Shown here in pieces: positions 1 to 9,189 of a stretch of DNA of 64,000 bases; the stretch's first letter is position 1; every line of letters starts with the position of its first letter. Source of the DNA: Sphingobacteriales bacterium. GTDB lineage: Bacteria > Bacteroidota > Bacteroidia > Chitinophagales > UBA2359. A program made the translations under genes and the position numbers. The notes below the pieces were generated by a model, which worked only from the letters and a program-made list of their open reading frames with translations, had not been told where the DNA came from and made no database searches. The stretch lies in the NCBI GenBank assembly GCA_016718845.1, contig JADKCK010000109.1, positions 19,687 to 83,686 on the forward strand, written 5' to 3'.

Positions 1-582
1 TGGCAGAGACGGCAGATTAAAGCTGCTGTTTGCGTCCATAGTAATCATGGCAGTTAGTACGTCTGATTTGGCAGGTCCTTTTTTATCCTCAAAACTACCC
101 GACACCAACCTAAAAGCTACCCCTTCTTTTTCTATCAACACTATTTCTTTTTGGGTGATGGGTTGATACGATGGGGTATTCATTTTTTCGGCGGCGGGTA
201 GGTTAATCCAAAGTTGTATGCCTTGGTATTTACCTCCTTTTTGGGCAAACGATTTAGCTATTTTTTCGCTATGAATAATACCTCTGCCGGCGTTTATCCA
301 TTGTACTTCGTTGTTGCCAATAACGGCACTGTTGCCCAACGAGTCGTTGTGTTCTATTGCCCCATCAAACATGTAAGTAATAGGGCAAAATCCTCGATGT
401 GGATGCGGCGGCACATAAAAACTATCATCGCCCGGTTCTATCTCAAAATTAAAATGATGCAACAATATAAACGGGCTTATTTGCTCTAAACCACGCAGCG
501 GAAAAGCCTGCCTAATAACATGATGCCCTAATGCTGCTTCGGGAGCAGTGTGTGTACTTTTTATTTTTCGGTAATTGCTCAT
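1..582 (-). CDS. Pirin family protein (3' part runs off the left edge)
   Basis: Read on the minus strand from the ATG at 580-582, the frame is open for 194 codons to the window edge. The protein is a bicupin of the pirin family. The N-terminal cupin carries the pirin metal-binding signature: HPHRGF with H60 and H62, then GRGIIHSE with H104 and E106. The FPLRGLEQISPF region near residues 27-38 is also typical of pirins. Bacterial pirins are cytoplasmic and usually bind Fe or Ni/Cu; some have quercetinase activity, others are redox sensors, so the substrate cannot be named. A full pirin has about 230-300 residues, so roughly the second cupin is missing. The upstream neighbour (integrase at 838) is divergent, with 255 bp between them. 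Confidence 0.93.
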   Translation of the reverse strand, partial: MSNYRKIKSTHTAPEAALGHHVIRQAFPLRGLEQISPFILLHHFNFEIEPGDDSFYVPPHPHRGFCPITYMFDGAIEHNDSLGNSAVIGNNEVQWINAGRGIIHSEKIAKSFAQKGGKYQGIQLWINLPAAEKMNTPSYQPITQKEIVLIEKEGVAFRLVSGSFEDKKGPAKSDVLTAMITMDANSSFNLPSLP

Positions 583-837
583 TGTTTGTTTTAGCTTTTA
601 TTGACCTATTGTTTTGCTAACAGTACAACAATAAAATGGAAATTTAGTTCACTCCCTATTTTTGCCAAAATTTAACCATTATTAAGGAGCAATAAATTAA
701 GTTTATGGCTGTAAATTGCCATTTAATTTGTACCTTTATGCCGCCAAAAAAACATTAATTAGTCTTTTTTAAGCAAATACTCATTACCCCAAATACGGAA
801 TTACTCATTTACGTAAATACTTATCAAAAACACCAAT

Positions 838-1797
838 ATGCCCAATACACCATCTTTACTCGATAACAAACACCCACACGATAGGGGAGGAGCAGCCGAA
901 TCGTTGTTGAGCAATTTTGTTGCTCCTAACTCGCTGCGAGCCTATTGTGTAGATTTTGAACAGTTTGAAACTTGGTGCATAAGCGTAGAGCAAACCGCGC
1001 TACCAGCCACCACCAGCACCATTATTAGTTATGTAGAATACCTAATAGAAGCCCCCGATATCTACAAAGTAGACACCATTAAGCGCAAAATATACGCCAT
1101 TAGCTCGGTGCATAAAGTTGCCGACCTACCCACACCCGTTACTGCCAAAGTACGCAAAATGTTGGGTGCTTTACAGCGCAAGCGCTCGGGCGAGCAACAA
1201 CAGGCAATACCCGCCCTTAGCGATTATATGGCACAAGCCATAAGGCTGATAGACCCCGACACCAACAAAGGCAAACGCGACCAAGCTGTTTTGTTGTTGG
1301 GCTTTGTGGGCTGTTTTCGGCGGTCGGAGTTGGCAGCTATCAAAATTGCCGATATTGATTTTTCGCACAAAGGTGCTACCATTACTATTTGGGGCAGCAA
1401 AACCGACCACACCGGCGGAGGCATGGTAAAAGCAATACCCTATAGTAGTCACCCCGAACTTTGCCCCGTGCGGGCTTTGCAATCGTGGATAGCCGCCGCA
1501 CAACTTACCGAACAACATCACCTGTTTGTGAGCATTGCCAAAGGCGACCACATAAAACCCGACTCGCCCTGCGATGCCGAAGGTAAAATGATTAATCGAA
1601 TTATAAAAACATATTTAGGCAATAATTATAGTGGACACTCGCTGCGAGTAGGTTTTGCGGTGCAGGCTTACGAAAACGGAGCAAGCGGCTTGCACATACA
1701 ACAACAAGGCGGCTGGCGTACCGATACCATGGTAAAACGATACGTGCGCAAATCGGATATATGGCGCGAAAATGCCGCCTTTAAGTTGGGTTTGTGA
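838..1797 (+). CDS. Tyrosine recombinase / phage-type integrase
   Basis: 319 residues. Residues 21-110 form a SAM-like N-terminal core-binding domain, and residues about 120-310 the catalytic domain. All catalytic positions can be seen: R161 in FRRSELAAI, a hairpin lysine at K188 (GSKTD), H267 and R270 in GHSLRVG, W293 in the H/W position (QQQGGW) and the nucleophile Y302 (KRYVR). The enzyme should therefore be active in strand exchange. It stands alone, with no excisionase, transposase or phage genes beside it. The XerC/D pair is normally conserved in sequence and this one diverges, so it is more likely a solitary phage- or cassette-type integrase. A near-consensus Bacteroidota -7 box, TACCTTTA, sits at 731-738, about 100 bp upstream. 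Confidence 0.9.
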   Translation: MPNTPSLLDNKHPHDRGGAAESLLSNFVAPNSLRAYCVDFEQFETWCISVEQTALPATTSTIISYVEYLIEAPDIYKVDTIKRKIYAISSVHKVADLPTPVTAKVRKMLGALQRKRSGEQQQAIPALSDYMAQAIRLIDPDTNKGKRDQAVLLLGFVGCFRRSELAAIKIADIDFSHKGATITIWGSKTDHTGGGMVKAIPYSSHPELCPVRALQSWIAAAQLTEQHHLFVSIAKGDHIKPDSPCDAEGKMINRIIKTYLGNNYSGHSLRVGFAVQAYENGASGLHIQQQGGWRTDTMVKRYVRKSDIWRENAAFKLGL

Positions 1798-1813
1798 TTA
1801 CGTTGTGTAGCAC

Positions 1814-1857
1814 AAAAAAAATCTCCTAAATACTTTTAAAATATTTAGGAGATTTTT
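1814..1857. terminator. Bidirectional terminator between integrase and tectonin genes
   Basis: Inverted repeat with arms around AATCTCCTAAATA (1820-1832) and TATTTAGGAGATT (1842-1855). It is flanked by an A-run on the left and a T-run on the right, so it can terminate both of the convergent genes (838-1797 and 1878-2615). Confidence 0.75.
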
Positions 1858-1877
1858 TACAATACATGTCGTATAAA

Positions 1878-2615
1878 TTATCTTGTTCTGAACAGTTGGC
1901 TATCTAAACCAACAACAGCTATTTTTGTGCGATTGGCGGTAATGTCTAAACCATAGCCACTACCTACGCGTGTCCAGATATTGTTTTTTAGTTCAAAAAC
2001 GCTATCATCCATACCAATTACAAATAATTTGCTTGTTGTTGCATCAATAGCAACACGTTTGCCATAACCACCACCTGGTACCAAATCAAAACCAGAACCA
2101 TTGCCTTTGTAAATTTGGTTGTCCATGCCAATAACATAAGGTACGCCGCGATGCACCGCCAAATCTAAACCTGCACCGTTGGGGTATTGCACCCACGAGC
2201 TGCCGTTGAACGAAAAGATGGTATTGTCCATGCCAATTACCCAAACTATGCCTGTGTTGGCATCAACTGCAATGCGTTTGCCATAACCGCCACCCGGTAA
2301 CAAATCAAAACCAGAACCATTGCCTTTGTAAATTTGGTTATCCATACCAATTACATAAGGTACGCCGTTGTAGGCTGCCACATCTAAACCTGCACCGTTG
2401 GGATACTGTATCCAAGAGCTGCCGTTGTACGAAAAGATGGTATTGTCCATACCAATTACCCAAAGATTACCGTTGGCTTCGGAGGTAATTTGCTTAGCAT
2501 AACCGCCACCGGGTAATAAATCCCATACTACGCCGCCAGCTGTACGACCACTTTGAGCAAATGTTGTTTGAAAAGAAAAAAGGATAGCAAGTGTGATTAA
2601 AAATAAATTTTTCAT
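1878..2615 (-). CDS. Secreted tectonin-like beta-propeller protein
   Basis: 245 residues with a clear signal peptide (residues 1-20, ending TTFAQ). The mature part is almost entirely six repeats of about 36 residues, alternating between two types. One has PGGGYxKRIxxD...WVIGMDNTIF and the other PNGAGLDxA...YVIGMDNQIY. Each carries the VIGMDxxI(F/Y) strand typical of tectonin repeats. Six repeats fit a closed six-bladed propeller of the tectonin/lectin class, which in characterised members binds lipopolysaccharide or glycans. No T9SS tail is visible, so it is probably periplasmic or soluble-secreted. At DNA level the double repeat has a 219-bp period (copies starting near 2082 and 2301). It is convergent with the integrase. 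The binding partner is unknown. Confidence 0.8.
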   Translation of the reverse strand: MKNLFLITLAILFSFQTTFAQSGRTAGGVVWDLLPGGGYAKQITSEANGNLWVIGMDNTIFSYNGSSWIQYPNGAGLDVAAYNGVPYVIGMDNQIYKGNGSGFDLLPGGGYGKRIAVDANTGIVWVIGMDNTIFSFNGSSWVQYPNGAGLDLAVHRGVPYVIGMDNQIYKGNGSGFDLVPGGGYGKRVAIDATTSKLFVIGMDDSVFELKNNIWTRVGSGYGLDITANRTKIAVVGLDSQLFRTR

Positions 2616-2756
2616 CTGTTGTGAGTTAATTTAATTGTTGAATGGTTGTGCGTTGCGTTTGCCGCACAATTGGTATATTACCCAAATAAACTCAAATGTT
2701 ACCTTGCAAAGCCATCTTTTTCAAAAAAACAATTTGATGATGATTATAGCACTAAA

Positions 2757-2788
2757 AACCCGCACTACTTTTTTAGGTAGTGCGGGTT
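2757..2788 (-). terminator. Terminator of the PKD lipoprotein gene
   Basis: Perfect inverted repeat AACCCGCACTAC / GTAGTGCGGGTT (2757-2768 and 2777-2788) with an 8-nt loop. Read on the minus strand it is followed by a T-rich tract, just after the stop of the gene at 2812. Confidence 0.75.
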
Positions 2789-2811
2789 GTGGGTGCATGA
2801 AAAAATTTGTT

Positions 2812-3159
2812 TTATTGAACGCTTATTGTTTGAGACTCGAAGATGTTTCCTTTTTTAACAAAACCCACATAGTCTTTTCGTTTAGCGTGCAAAGTTACGG
2901 TGTATGTTCCGGGTGTAGTGTATTGATGCGAAATTGTCGGCGAACTGGTAGTGGTATCTGTTGTTCCGTCGCCAAATGTCCATGTATAGAACGAAGTTAA
3001 CTCTGAGCAACTTGCATCAAAAAAAACATCGGTATTGGTGGTAATGTTTGTTGGCGAATAGGTAAAGCAAGCATTAGTTGGTTTTGAGCAAGCTGTATAA
3101 AGTATCGCAAATGAAGTACTTATTAAAAAAAGTATCGATAACTTGGTTATTCTTTTCAT
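2812..3159 (-). CDS. Small PKD-domain lipoprotein
   Basis: 115 residues. Residues 1-24 form a lipoprotein signal peptide with lipobox LYTAC (Cys24), so it should be a membrane-anchored lipoprotein. Residues about 28-114 make a single PKD domain with the signature YTWTFGDGTTD and the H-Y-x-x-P-G-T-Y-T-V-T-L strand (HQYTTPGTYTVTL). There is no catalytic domain. A lone PKD lipoprotein of this size is common in Bacteroidota surface proteins and probably binds protein or glycan; no specific function can be given. Its own terminator lies at 2757-2788 and it faces away from the glucan locus, which begins at 4004. Confidence 0.82.
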   Translation of the reverse strand: MKRITKLSILFLISTSFAILYTACSKPTNACFTYSPTNITTNTDVFFDASCSELTSFYTWTFGDGTTDTTTSSPTISHQYTTPGTYTVTLHAKRKDYVGFVKKGNIFESQTISVQ

Positions 3160-4003
3160 TGCTGCATTGGTTTTATATAATATTAAAAAACAAATTAAAC
3201 TTGTATTTTGTAGTTTTTAGCTGAAATATGCCACAAAAGTACTGATTTATTAAACAAAATCGCCTTTTTTTTGTTTCCGTAAAAAATTGTGCTGTTGGTG
3301 CTATAAGTAGATATTGAATGACCGTTTTAAGCGTCTGTATGTATCAACTATACTTACCTAAGTAACTAAATTTATGTGGAACTATGCATACGCTTGGGTA
3401 GGAGAGGAGTTGATTATTTGTGCTATTGACTGAGGTTGGTAACTTAAACAAAAAGCCTGACTGCTATAAGCAATTGAGTGAAAACTACACACAGTTACAA
3501 TCTCAAACAAATATTTGGCAAAAGATAGGGTAATTATGCGTCATATAATGTCCGATAAGTTTAAAGCAACTTTTTTTTGATGGTACTTTAACAAATTGTG
3601 TAGAAATTATTACCTTTGCTCGTCAGTACGCAAGCGGAAGAATTGTACAGCCCCAATAGTAGGGATAGAGTCACTCAAAAAGGTATCGTCTGTGACGCAA
3701 TCACAGTCAGATTCGAGTATTACAGTCAATTTGGTTTATCACGTGGTGTTCATCAAGTCAAAACAGCTGTGGTGTTCATCAAGTCAAAACAGCTTAGTCT
3801 CCTTCCAATAACCCTCCCATCTTCCTACAATATAAGCTCCAAAGTAACAAATTCAAATACCTGTAAATACAGTAATCTATTTACGACAATGTATTGTCAA
3901 GTTGTTTGAAGGTTATAAAAAAACACAAACTTATCTTCCTATACCTTGTTTATAGGTCAAATATACACACACAAAGTAGTAACCGTTTAAATAAAAAAAA
4001 CGT
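3160..4003. other. 844-bp intergenic region upstream of the glucan locus
   Basis: No convincing gene. Two overlapping short open frames on the plus strand (3596-3811 and 3616-3909) have no signal peptide, domain or coding bias that I recognise. The region holds a perfect 26-bp tandem duplication (3743-3794) and a 20-bp sequence (3545-3564) that recurs with one mismatch at 24049-24068. The regulatory sites of the 4004-22405 locus should be in its right-hand end. A small inverted repeat CCTATA...TATAGG lies near 3939-3957, about 50 bp upstream of the first gene; it could be an operator, but this is only a guess. Confidence 0.5.
3743..3794. repeat. Two perfect tandem copies of a 26-bp sequence
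   Basis: A 26-bp unit beginning GTGGTGTTCATCAAG and ending CAAAACAGCT occurs at 3743-3768 and again directly at 3769-3794. Two copies only. It may be a recent slippage duplication or a doubled regulator site upstream of the glucan locus. Confidence 0.8.
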
Positions 4004-7000
4004 ATGAGAAAAATCATTTACTTGTTATGCTTTTTAAGTTTTTCAATTTCTCTATTGGCGCAATCCAACAAAGTGTCTGTTAATAAAGAAGTAAACGGAC
4101 TACAATTGTCGGTTGATGGAAAAAAAATGATGGTTAATGGCATGAATTGGGACTACTTTCCGATAGGTACTAACTATACCTATAGTTTATGGTCACAACC
4201 CGATGCTTTCATCAAACAGGCACTCGACGACGAAATGTCACTCCTAAAAAACATGGGTGTTAACGCCATTCGGGTATATACTGGTATTCAGCCAAAATGG
4301 ATACAGTATATCTACGAAACCTACGGTATTTACACTATGGTCAATCACTCTTTTGGGCGATATGGGCTTAGCTTAGAAGGTACTTGGGTAGCAAATACCG
4401 AGTATTCTGACCCAAGAACAAAAGAATTATTACTCAAGGAGGTTACCGCGCTTGCCCAGGAGTATAAAAATACACCGGGGCTTTTGCTATTTTTATTAGG
4501 CAACGAAAACAACTATGGCTTATTTTGGGATGGTGCCGAAACCGAAGACATTCCGTTAGAAGACCAAAAAGCAACGATAAGAGCACGTGCTATGTACGAG
4601 CTATTTAACGAAGCCGCTTTGGCTATAAAAGTCATAGACAAGACTCATCCCGTAGCTATTTGCAATGGCGATTTACTTTTTCTCAGTATCATTGCCGAAG
4701 AATGTAAAGATGTGGATATACTTGGCTTAAACATGTATAGAGGTATATCTTTTACAGATGCTTTTGACCGAGTAAAAAAAGAATACGGCAAACCCATCTT
4801 ATTTACCGAGTTCGGCTCCGATGCCTTCAACGAAATTTCAAACGATGAAGACCAGCAAGCCCAATCCAACTTTTTGGTAAACAACTGGCGCGAAATTTAC
4901 GAAAATGCGGCAGGCTTAGGTAAAGCAGGCAACTGCTTAGGCGGCTTCACTTTTCAATTTAGCGATGGATGGTGGAAATTTAAGCAAACCAGCAACTTAG
5001 ATGTACACGATAGCAACGCCTCGTGGTCAAATGGTGGCTACTATAGTGATTACCAAAAAGGCGAAAACAATATGAACGAAGAGTGGTTTGGCATTTGTGC
5101 AAAAGGCTCAACCAACGAAGCCGGCTACTATCAGTTATTTCCCCGAGCTGCCTATTATGCACTAAAGGAAATACACCAGCTAAATCCATACGCCGATGGT
5201 ACAAACTTAACCACCACACAAGGACTTTTCTCCAATCTTCAGCAAGCCGATTTTCTTTTAAAAGCAAGAGGTGACAAAGCCGCATTGGAAGGCGACCGAA
5301 TAAAAAAGATACGACTAAGCCGCTTTACCGCAGAAATGACAACCTTTAATACAGGCGGAAACCTAATTACAACCCCCAAAAATCCCGACCCTAATAACCC
5401 CGTCTATCCCAACCAATTAGGCTTCGACCACATGCAATCGTTTTACATAGGTATTGAGGCTAATCCAACGCCCAATTTAACCGCCAATGTAGAATTTAAC
5501 CTATTGGGTAATGTGGCTCAAAATCCCATAGACCAAATATTTTACGAAAACAGAGGTCGACCTATTCAGCTACAAAACAACAATAACGGAAACGTAGTTG
5601 TAGAATCACTAAACCGAATTCAGATATATCGGGCAAGTTATCAATGGAACCACAAATGGTTCAACCTCAATGGCTTTTACCGTACAGGTCATTATCATTG
5701 GGGTTATGAGGGCGACTTCTTTGGTCTTTACCCCGAAGCCAACTATGGACCACAGATTGATATTTATAATGGTATAGCACCTTTTGGCTTTGAAATAGCT
5801 GCCAAAAAACAACTTAGTGGTTTAAAGTTAGCTTTTGGGCCGCAACTATGGTGGGGAGCAAACCCTGCTGTATTGCTCAAATACAGCAAAACCGTTGCTA
5901 AATTTAATCTAACAGGTGTATTCCACGAAGACCTAGAACAACTTGGACTCACCGAAAGTTCTTTTGCCATTCCACAACCCAAAACCCGAAGACTTACCCT
6001 GCACGCAAACAGGCAATTTGGTAAGTTTATCATGGACTTGGGCGGTATTTGGGGAGGGCAACCCCTTAACGGAAGAGAATTTCAGGTTGTAAGAGGCGAA
6101 GAGGGTAATTACACAGTTTATAAAGACCAAATTAAAACCGAAGATAATTTTGGCGGAAAAATTAAGCTGTCGTACGTAGGCGGCAAATTCAACTGGTATG
6201 CTCAGTCTGCTGTAATGGGTTTAGTAGCTCAGGGAGGAGCAGACTATACCAAAACCTTCACCGGCTGGCGCTTAAAAGATAGCGGTAGCGGAAACCAATA
6301 TAATGTACTTTCGGGTTTTACTTACACGGTAGGCAAACTTCAAATTGCCCCTAATTTCCTTTGGCAAAAACCCATCGAAGGACCCTTACCAAGTAATGTA
6401 CCTGCTCCGGGACGACCCCGAAATATAATCGACGACCCCTTTGTAGTAAGAGGAAACAGAGAACAAATAGCAGGAGAACTTTTACTTACCTACGACCCTA
6501 CGCCCGGAACATGGATGTACGAATGGGATAACGACCGTTCAGAAGATTCTAAATTTGCCGTAAGTGCAGGTGTTGTATACCGTCATTTACCCACCATACA
6601 AGATGCCGCCATTGGTATATTTCCCGATGGGCGTACTACTTTCGCCTTTCCTGGCTCTGCCCCTGCCAATGATTTGTGGGAGCTAAATGCCCGATTGGTT
6701 TCTAAAATAAACAGCGACTTTGCCTTTATAGCCAACCTATATACTGGCGACGCACAAGCAAATGGCAGCGACCCAAGAACCATCAGGCGTTATGGTATGG
6801 ATTTACGTGCCATATACAAAAAGCTAAAACTAAACTCCTTTGTGCGGGTTAACGATTGGGGTCCATATGATTATCATCGAGATTTTAACCTCACCTTTCC
6901 ATTACAGTTGATGGCTGATATATCCTTCTCAACCGGCAAACCCGATTGGTTTGATTTACCAGCAACCAGCGTTGGCGTGCGAGCAACCTATCGCTCACTC

Positions 7001-7138
7001 GATGTTTATTCTCCACGCTATTCGCCTACCGAAACTATTTCCGGAAACGGAACCTATGTTCCAAACCCAAATGCCATTGGTTTCGACAATGGTAATGAGT
7101 GGGAACTAAGAACTTACATACGAATAAACATTAACTAA
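4004..7138 (+). CDS. Clan GH-A glycosidase fused to a C-terminal outer-membrane beta-barrel
   Basis: 1044 residues. Residues 1-20 are a signal peptide (ending SLLAQ). Residues about 30-400 form a TIM-barrel glycosidase of clan GH-A, in the GH2/GH5-like group. The acid/base is predicted as E168 in LLGNENN and the nucleophile as E269 in LFTEFGSDA, both on the expected strands. From about residue 430 to the end the character changes completely: long runs of alternating aromatic/hydrophobic and polar residues (for example FNLNGFYRTGHY and KFAVSAGVVYRH), short turns, and a final strand ELRTYIRININ. This is what an outer-membrane beta-barrel of about 16-20 strands looks like. The family of the catalytic domain cannot be fixed by eye. 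It opens the glucan locus, 16 bp before the next gene, so a role in cutting and possibly passing beta-glucan through the outer membrane is inferred. Confidence 0.8.
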   Translation: MRKIIYLLCFLSFSISLLAQSNKVSVNKEVNGLQLSVDGKKMMVNGMNWDYFPIGTNYTYSLWSQPDAFIKQALDDEMSLLKNMGVNAIRVYTGIQPKWIQYIYETYGIYTMVNHSFGRYGLSLEGTWVANTEYSDPRTKELLLKEVTALAQEYKNTPGLLLFLLGNENNYGLFWDGAETEDIPLEDQKATIRARAMYELFNEAALAIKVIDKTHPVAICNGDLLFLSIIAEECKDVDILGLNMYRGISFTDAFDRVKKEYGKPILFTEFGSDAFNEISNDEDQQAQSNFLVNNWREIYENAAGLGKAGNCLGGFTFQFSDGWWKFKQTSNLDVHDSNASWSNGGYYSDYQKGENNMNEEWFGICAKGSTNEAGYYQLFPRAAYYALKEIHQLNPYADGTNLTTTQGLFSNLQQADFLLKARGDKAALEGDRIKKIRLSRFTAEMTTFNTGGNLITTPKNPDPNNPVYPNQLGFDHMQSFYIGIEANPTPNLTANVEFNLLGNVAQNPIDQIFYENRGRPIQLQNNNNGNVVVESLNRIQIYRASYQWNHKWFNLNGFYRTGHYHWGYEGDFFGLYPEANYGPQIDIYNGIAPFGFEIAAKKQLSGLKLAFGPQLWWGANPAVLLKYSKTVAKFNLTGVFHEDLEQLGLTESSFAIPQPKTRRLTLHANRQFGKFIMDLGGIWGGQPLNGREFQVVRGEEGNYTVYKDQIKTEDNFGGKIKLSYVGGKFNWYAQSAVMGLVAQGGADYTKTFTGWRLKDSGSGNQYNVLSGFTYTVGKLQIAPNFLWQKPIEGPLPSNVPAPGRPRNIIDDPFVVRGNREQIAGELLLTYDPTPGTWMYEWDNDRSEDSKFAVSAGVVYRHLPTIQDAAIGIFPDGRTTFAFPGSAPANDLWELNARLVSKINSDFAFIANLYTGDAQANGSDPRTIRRYGMDLRAIYKKLKLNSFVRVNDWGPYDYHRDFNLTFPLQLMADISFSTGKPDWFDLPATSVGVRATYRSLDVYSPRYSPTETISGNGTYVPNPNAIGFDNGNEWELRTYIRININ

Positions 7139-7154
7139 TAAGATTTTTAACAAG

Positions 7155-9026
7155 ATGAATAAAAGTACTTTTAATATCCTTGGCTGGTTTGTACCGGCTG
7201 GAATTTTCGCATTGCTTTTATTTGGCTGCGAACGCGATATTACCGATTTAGACACCGCCACTTACCCTACAAATCCCGAAGTATTTATTAACGGATTTAG
7301 TGGAGGTTTAAATTACGCAGCATTTGGCGGGTCTGTTCCTACTGCTTTTAACGTTGATAATGAAGTAACCCTAAATAATTCAGCTGCCGCTATGCGTTTT
7401 GAGGTGCCCGATTATAACGACCCACGCGGTGCTTATGCCGGTGGAACCTATTTTACAGGAGTAGGAAGAGATTTATCGGGTTATAATGCTTTAACCTTTT
7501 GGGCAAAGGCAAGTAAAGATGCCTCGCTTGATGTGGTAGGTTTTGGCAACGACCTTGGCGCCAATAGGTATACGGTTTCCATAAATGGACTTAACGTTAA
7601 CACCAACTGGAAACAGTATATTATCCCCATTCCCGACCCCTCTAAGCTCAATACCGAGCGGGGCATGTTTTTTTACTCCGAAGGTCCTGAAGACGAAAAA
7701 GGTTATACCTTTTGGATTGACGAAGTAAAGTTTGAAAAATTAGGCACCATAACAAAGCCAACAGCAGCTATCTTAAATGGACAAGATAACACTGTTACTG
7801 CCGAAATAGGCGAAAACATTACATTAACAGGCTTAACCGCTACCGCCAACCTTCCTAGCGGAGTAGACCAAAGTGTAAATCCCACACCCTATTATTACAC
7901 CTTTACATCCTCGAACACCAGCGTAGCTACGGTAAGCGAAACGGGCATAGTAACGATTGTAGGTGCAGGCGATGCCATTATTACTGCCCAAATGGGCAAT
8001 ACTGCCGCATCTGGCTCGCTTACCATCAATTCTGTGGGGGCAGCAATTCAGCCAAGTGCTGCTGCTCCAACACCTACCGTTGATGCCTCAAAGGTAATTT
8101 CCATGTTCAGCAACGCTTACACCAATGTGCCTGTAGATACTTGGAATACAAGATGGCTTTACTCAACCGCCGAAGAATTTTATGTTCAAATAGCTGGCGA
8201 TGATGTAATTCGATACCGAAATCTGAACTTTGTAGGCATTGAGTTTACCTCTCAAACCATTGATGCTACCAATATGACACATTTCCATTTAGATATTTGG
8301 ACACCCGACCCAACCAATGCACCCAAAAATTTTAAAGTGCAACTGGTAGATTTTGGGGCTAATAATACCTATGGCGGTGGCGATGATGTATCGCACGAAA
8401 TTACCATTACCGCCCCTGTATTAGCTACCCAAAGTTGGGTTAGCATCAATATTCCGCTAAGTAATTTCAGCGGACTAACAAGCAGAGCACACCTAGCACA
8501 ATTGGTGCTATCGGGCGACTTACCCAATGTCTATCTAGACAATGTTTATTTCTACAATAGCGCCACTCCTCCGGCTGTTCCTACCACTGCCGCACCCACA
8601 CCCACCGATAGCCCAGCAAATGTAATATCTGTTTTTAGCAATGCCTTTACCAACATTCCAGCAACCGATTTAAATCCTAATTGGGGACAGGGCACAGTTG
8701 TAACACAAGTAGCTATTGCGGGTAACAATACCTTAAAATATGCAGGGTTAAACTATCAGGGAATTCAGTTAGGAAGTAATCAGAATATTAGTACAAAGCA
8801 GTTTTTACATTTAGACTATTGGACAGCTAATTCATCTTCCCTAAAAGTATATCTAATAAGCCCAGGTCCCATCGAAACGCCCTACACCTTAACCGTACCA
8901 AGCACCGGTTGGGCAAGTATTGATATACCATTAAGCTCGTTTGCACCAGTTGACCTAAGCAATATAATTCAACTCAAATTCGATGGTAATGGTGATATCT
9001 ATTTAGATAACATCTACTTTAAGTAA
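7155..9026 (+). CDS. Multidomain carbohydrate-binding surface lipoprotein
   Basis: 623 residues. The N-terminus is a lipoprotein signal with Cys25 (LLFGC). Domains in order: a CBM-like beta-sandwich (about 40-200, ending YTFWIDEVKFEK), a bacterial Ig-like (Big_2) domain (about 205-295, containing TSSNTSVATVSETG), and two related CBM-like modules (about 305-465 and 470-623), each starting AAPTPT and ending YLDN(V/I)YF. These modules are homologous to the three repeats of the secreted protein at 20051-22405. No catalytic residues are seen. By position between two glycosidases it most likely acts as the surface glycan-binding protein of the locus, the role SusE/F-type proteins play elsewhere. 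The substrate (beta-1,3-glucan) is inferred from neighbours. Confidence 0.8.
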   Translation: MNKSTFNILGWFVPAGIFALLLFGCERDITDLDTATYPTNPEVFINGFSGGLNYAAFGGSVPTAFNVDNEVTLNNSAAAMRFEVPDYNDPRGAYAGGTYFTGVGRDLSGYNALTFWAKASKDASLDVVGFGNDLGANRYTVSINGLNVNTNWKQYIIPIPDPSKLNTERGMFFYSEGPEDEKGYTFWIDEVKFEKLGTITKPTAAILNGQDNTVTAEIGENITLTGLTATANLPSGVDQSVNPTPYYYTFTSSNTSVATVSETGIVTIVGAGDAIITAQMGNTAASGSLTINSVGAAIQPSAAAPTPTVDASKVISMFSNAYTNVPVDTWNTRWLYSTAEEFYVQIAGDDVIRYRNLNFVGIEFTSQTIDATNMTHFHLDIWTPDPTNAPKNFKVQLVDFGANNTYGGGDDVSHEITITAPVLATQSWVSINIPLSNFSGLTSRAHLAQLVLSGDLPNVYLDNVYFYNSATPPAVPTTAAPTPTDSPANVISVFSNAFTNIPATDLNPNWGQGTVVTQVAIAGNNTLKYAGLNYQGIQLGSNQNISTKQFLHLDYWTANSSSLKVYLISPGPIETPYTLTVPSTGWASIDIPLSSFAPVDLSNIIQLKFDGNGDIYLDNIYFK

Positions 9027-9048
9027 CTATTAATGCATTAAGGAGTTA

Positions 9049-9112
9049 TGATAGCATAACTTCTCTATTTGAGCGGCAAAATGCCTTGTAAAACAGAGAA
9101 GTTATGCTATCA
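9049..9112. repeat. 22-bp near-perfect inverted repeat (large hairpin) inside the glucan operon
   Basis: Arm 9049-9070 (TGATAGCATAACTTCTCTATTT) pairs with 9091-9112 at 21 of 22 positions. The 20-nt loop contains a second small hairpin, GGCAAAATGCC. It has no T-run, so it is not a classical terminator. It lies in the 163-bp gap between the binding lipoprotein and the GH16 gene. It could be an mRNA-stabilising or attenuating stem, or a small REP-like mobile palindrome. Confidence 0.8.
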
Positions 9113-9189
9113 CGAATCCTACAACACAAACACCCTACTTTGTCGCAATTTAATACCTGTAGTTATCACTTACTTTTCAACATAAGCAA

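Noticed and set aside
1171..1551. 126-codon minus-strand open frame
   Set aside because: Lies wholly within the integrase gene, whose catalytic residues are all intact on the other strand.
3596..3909. Two overlapping plus-strand open frames (71 and 97 codons) upstream of the glucan locus
   Set aside because: They overlap in different frames, run through the 26-bp tandem repeat, and show no domain, signal peptide or coding bias.
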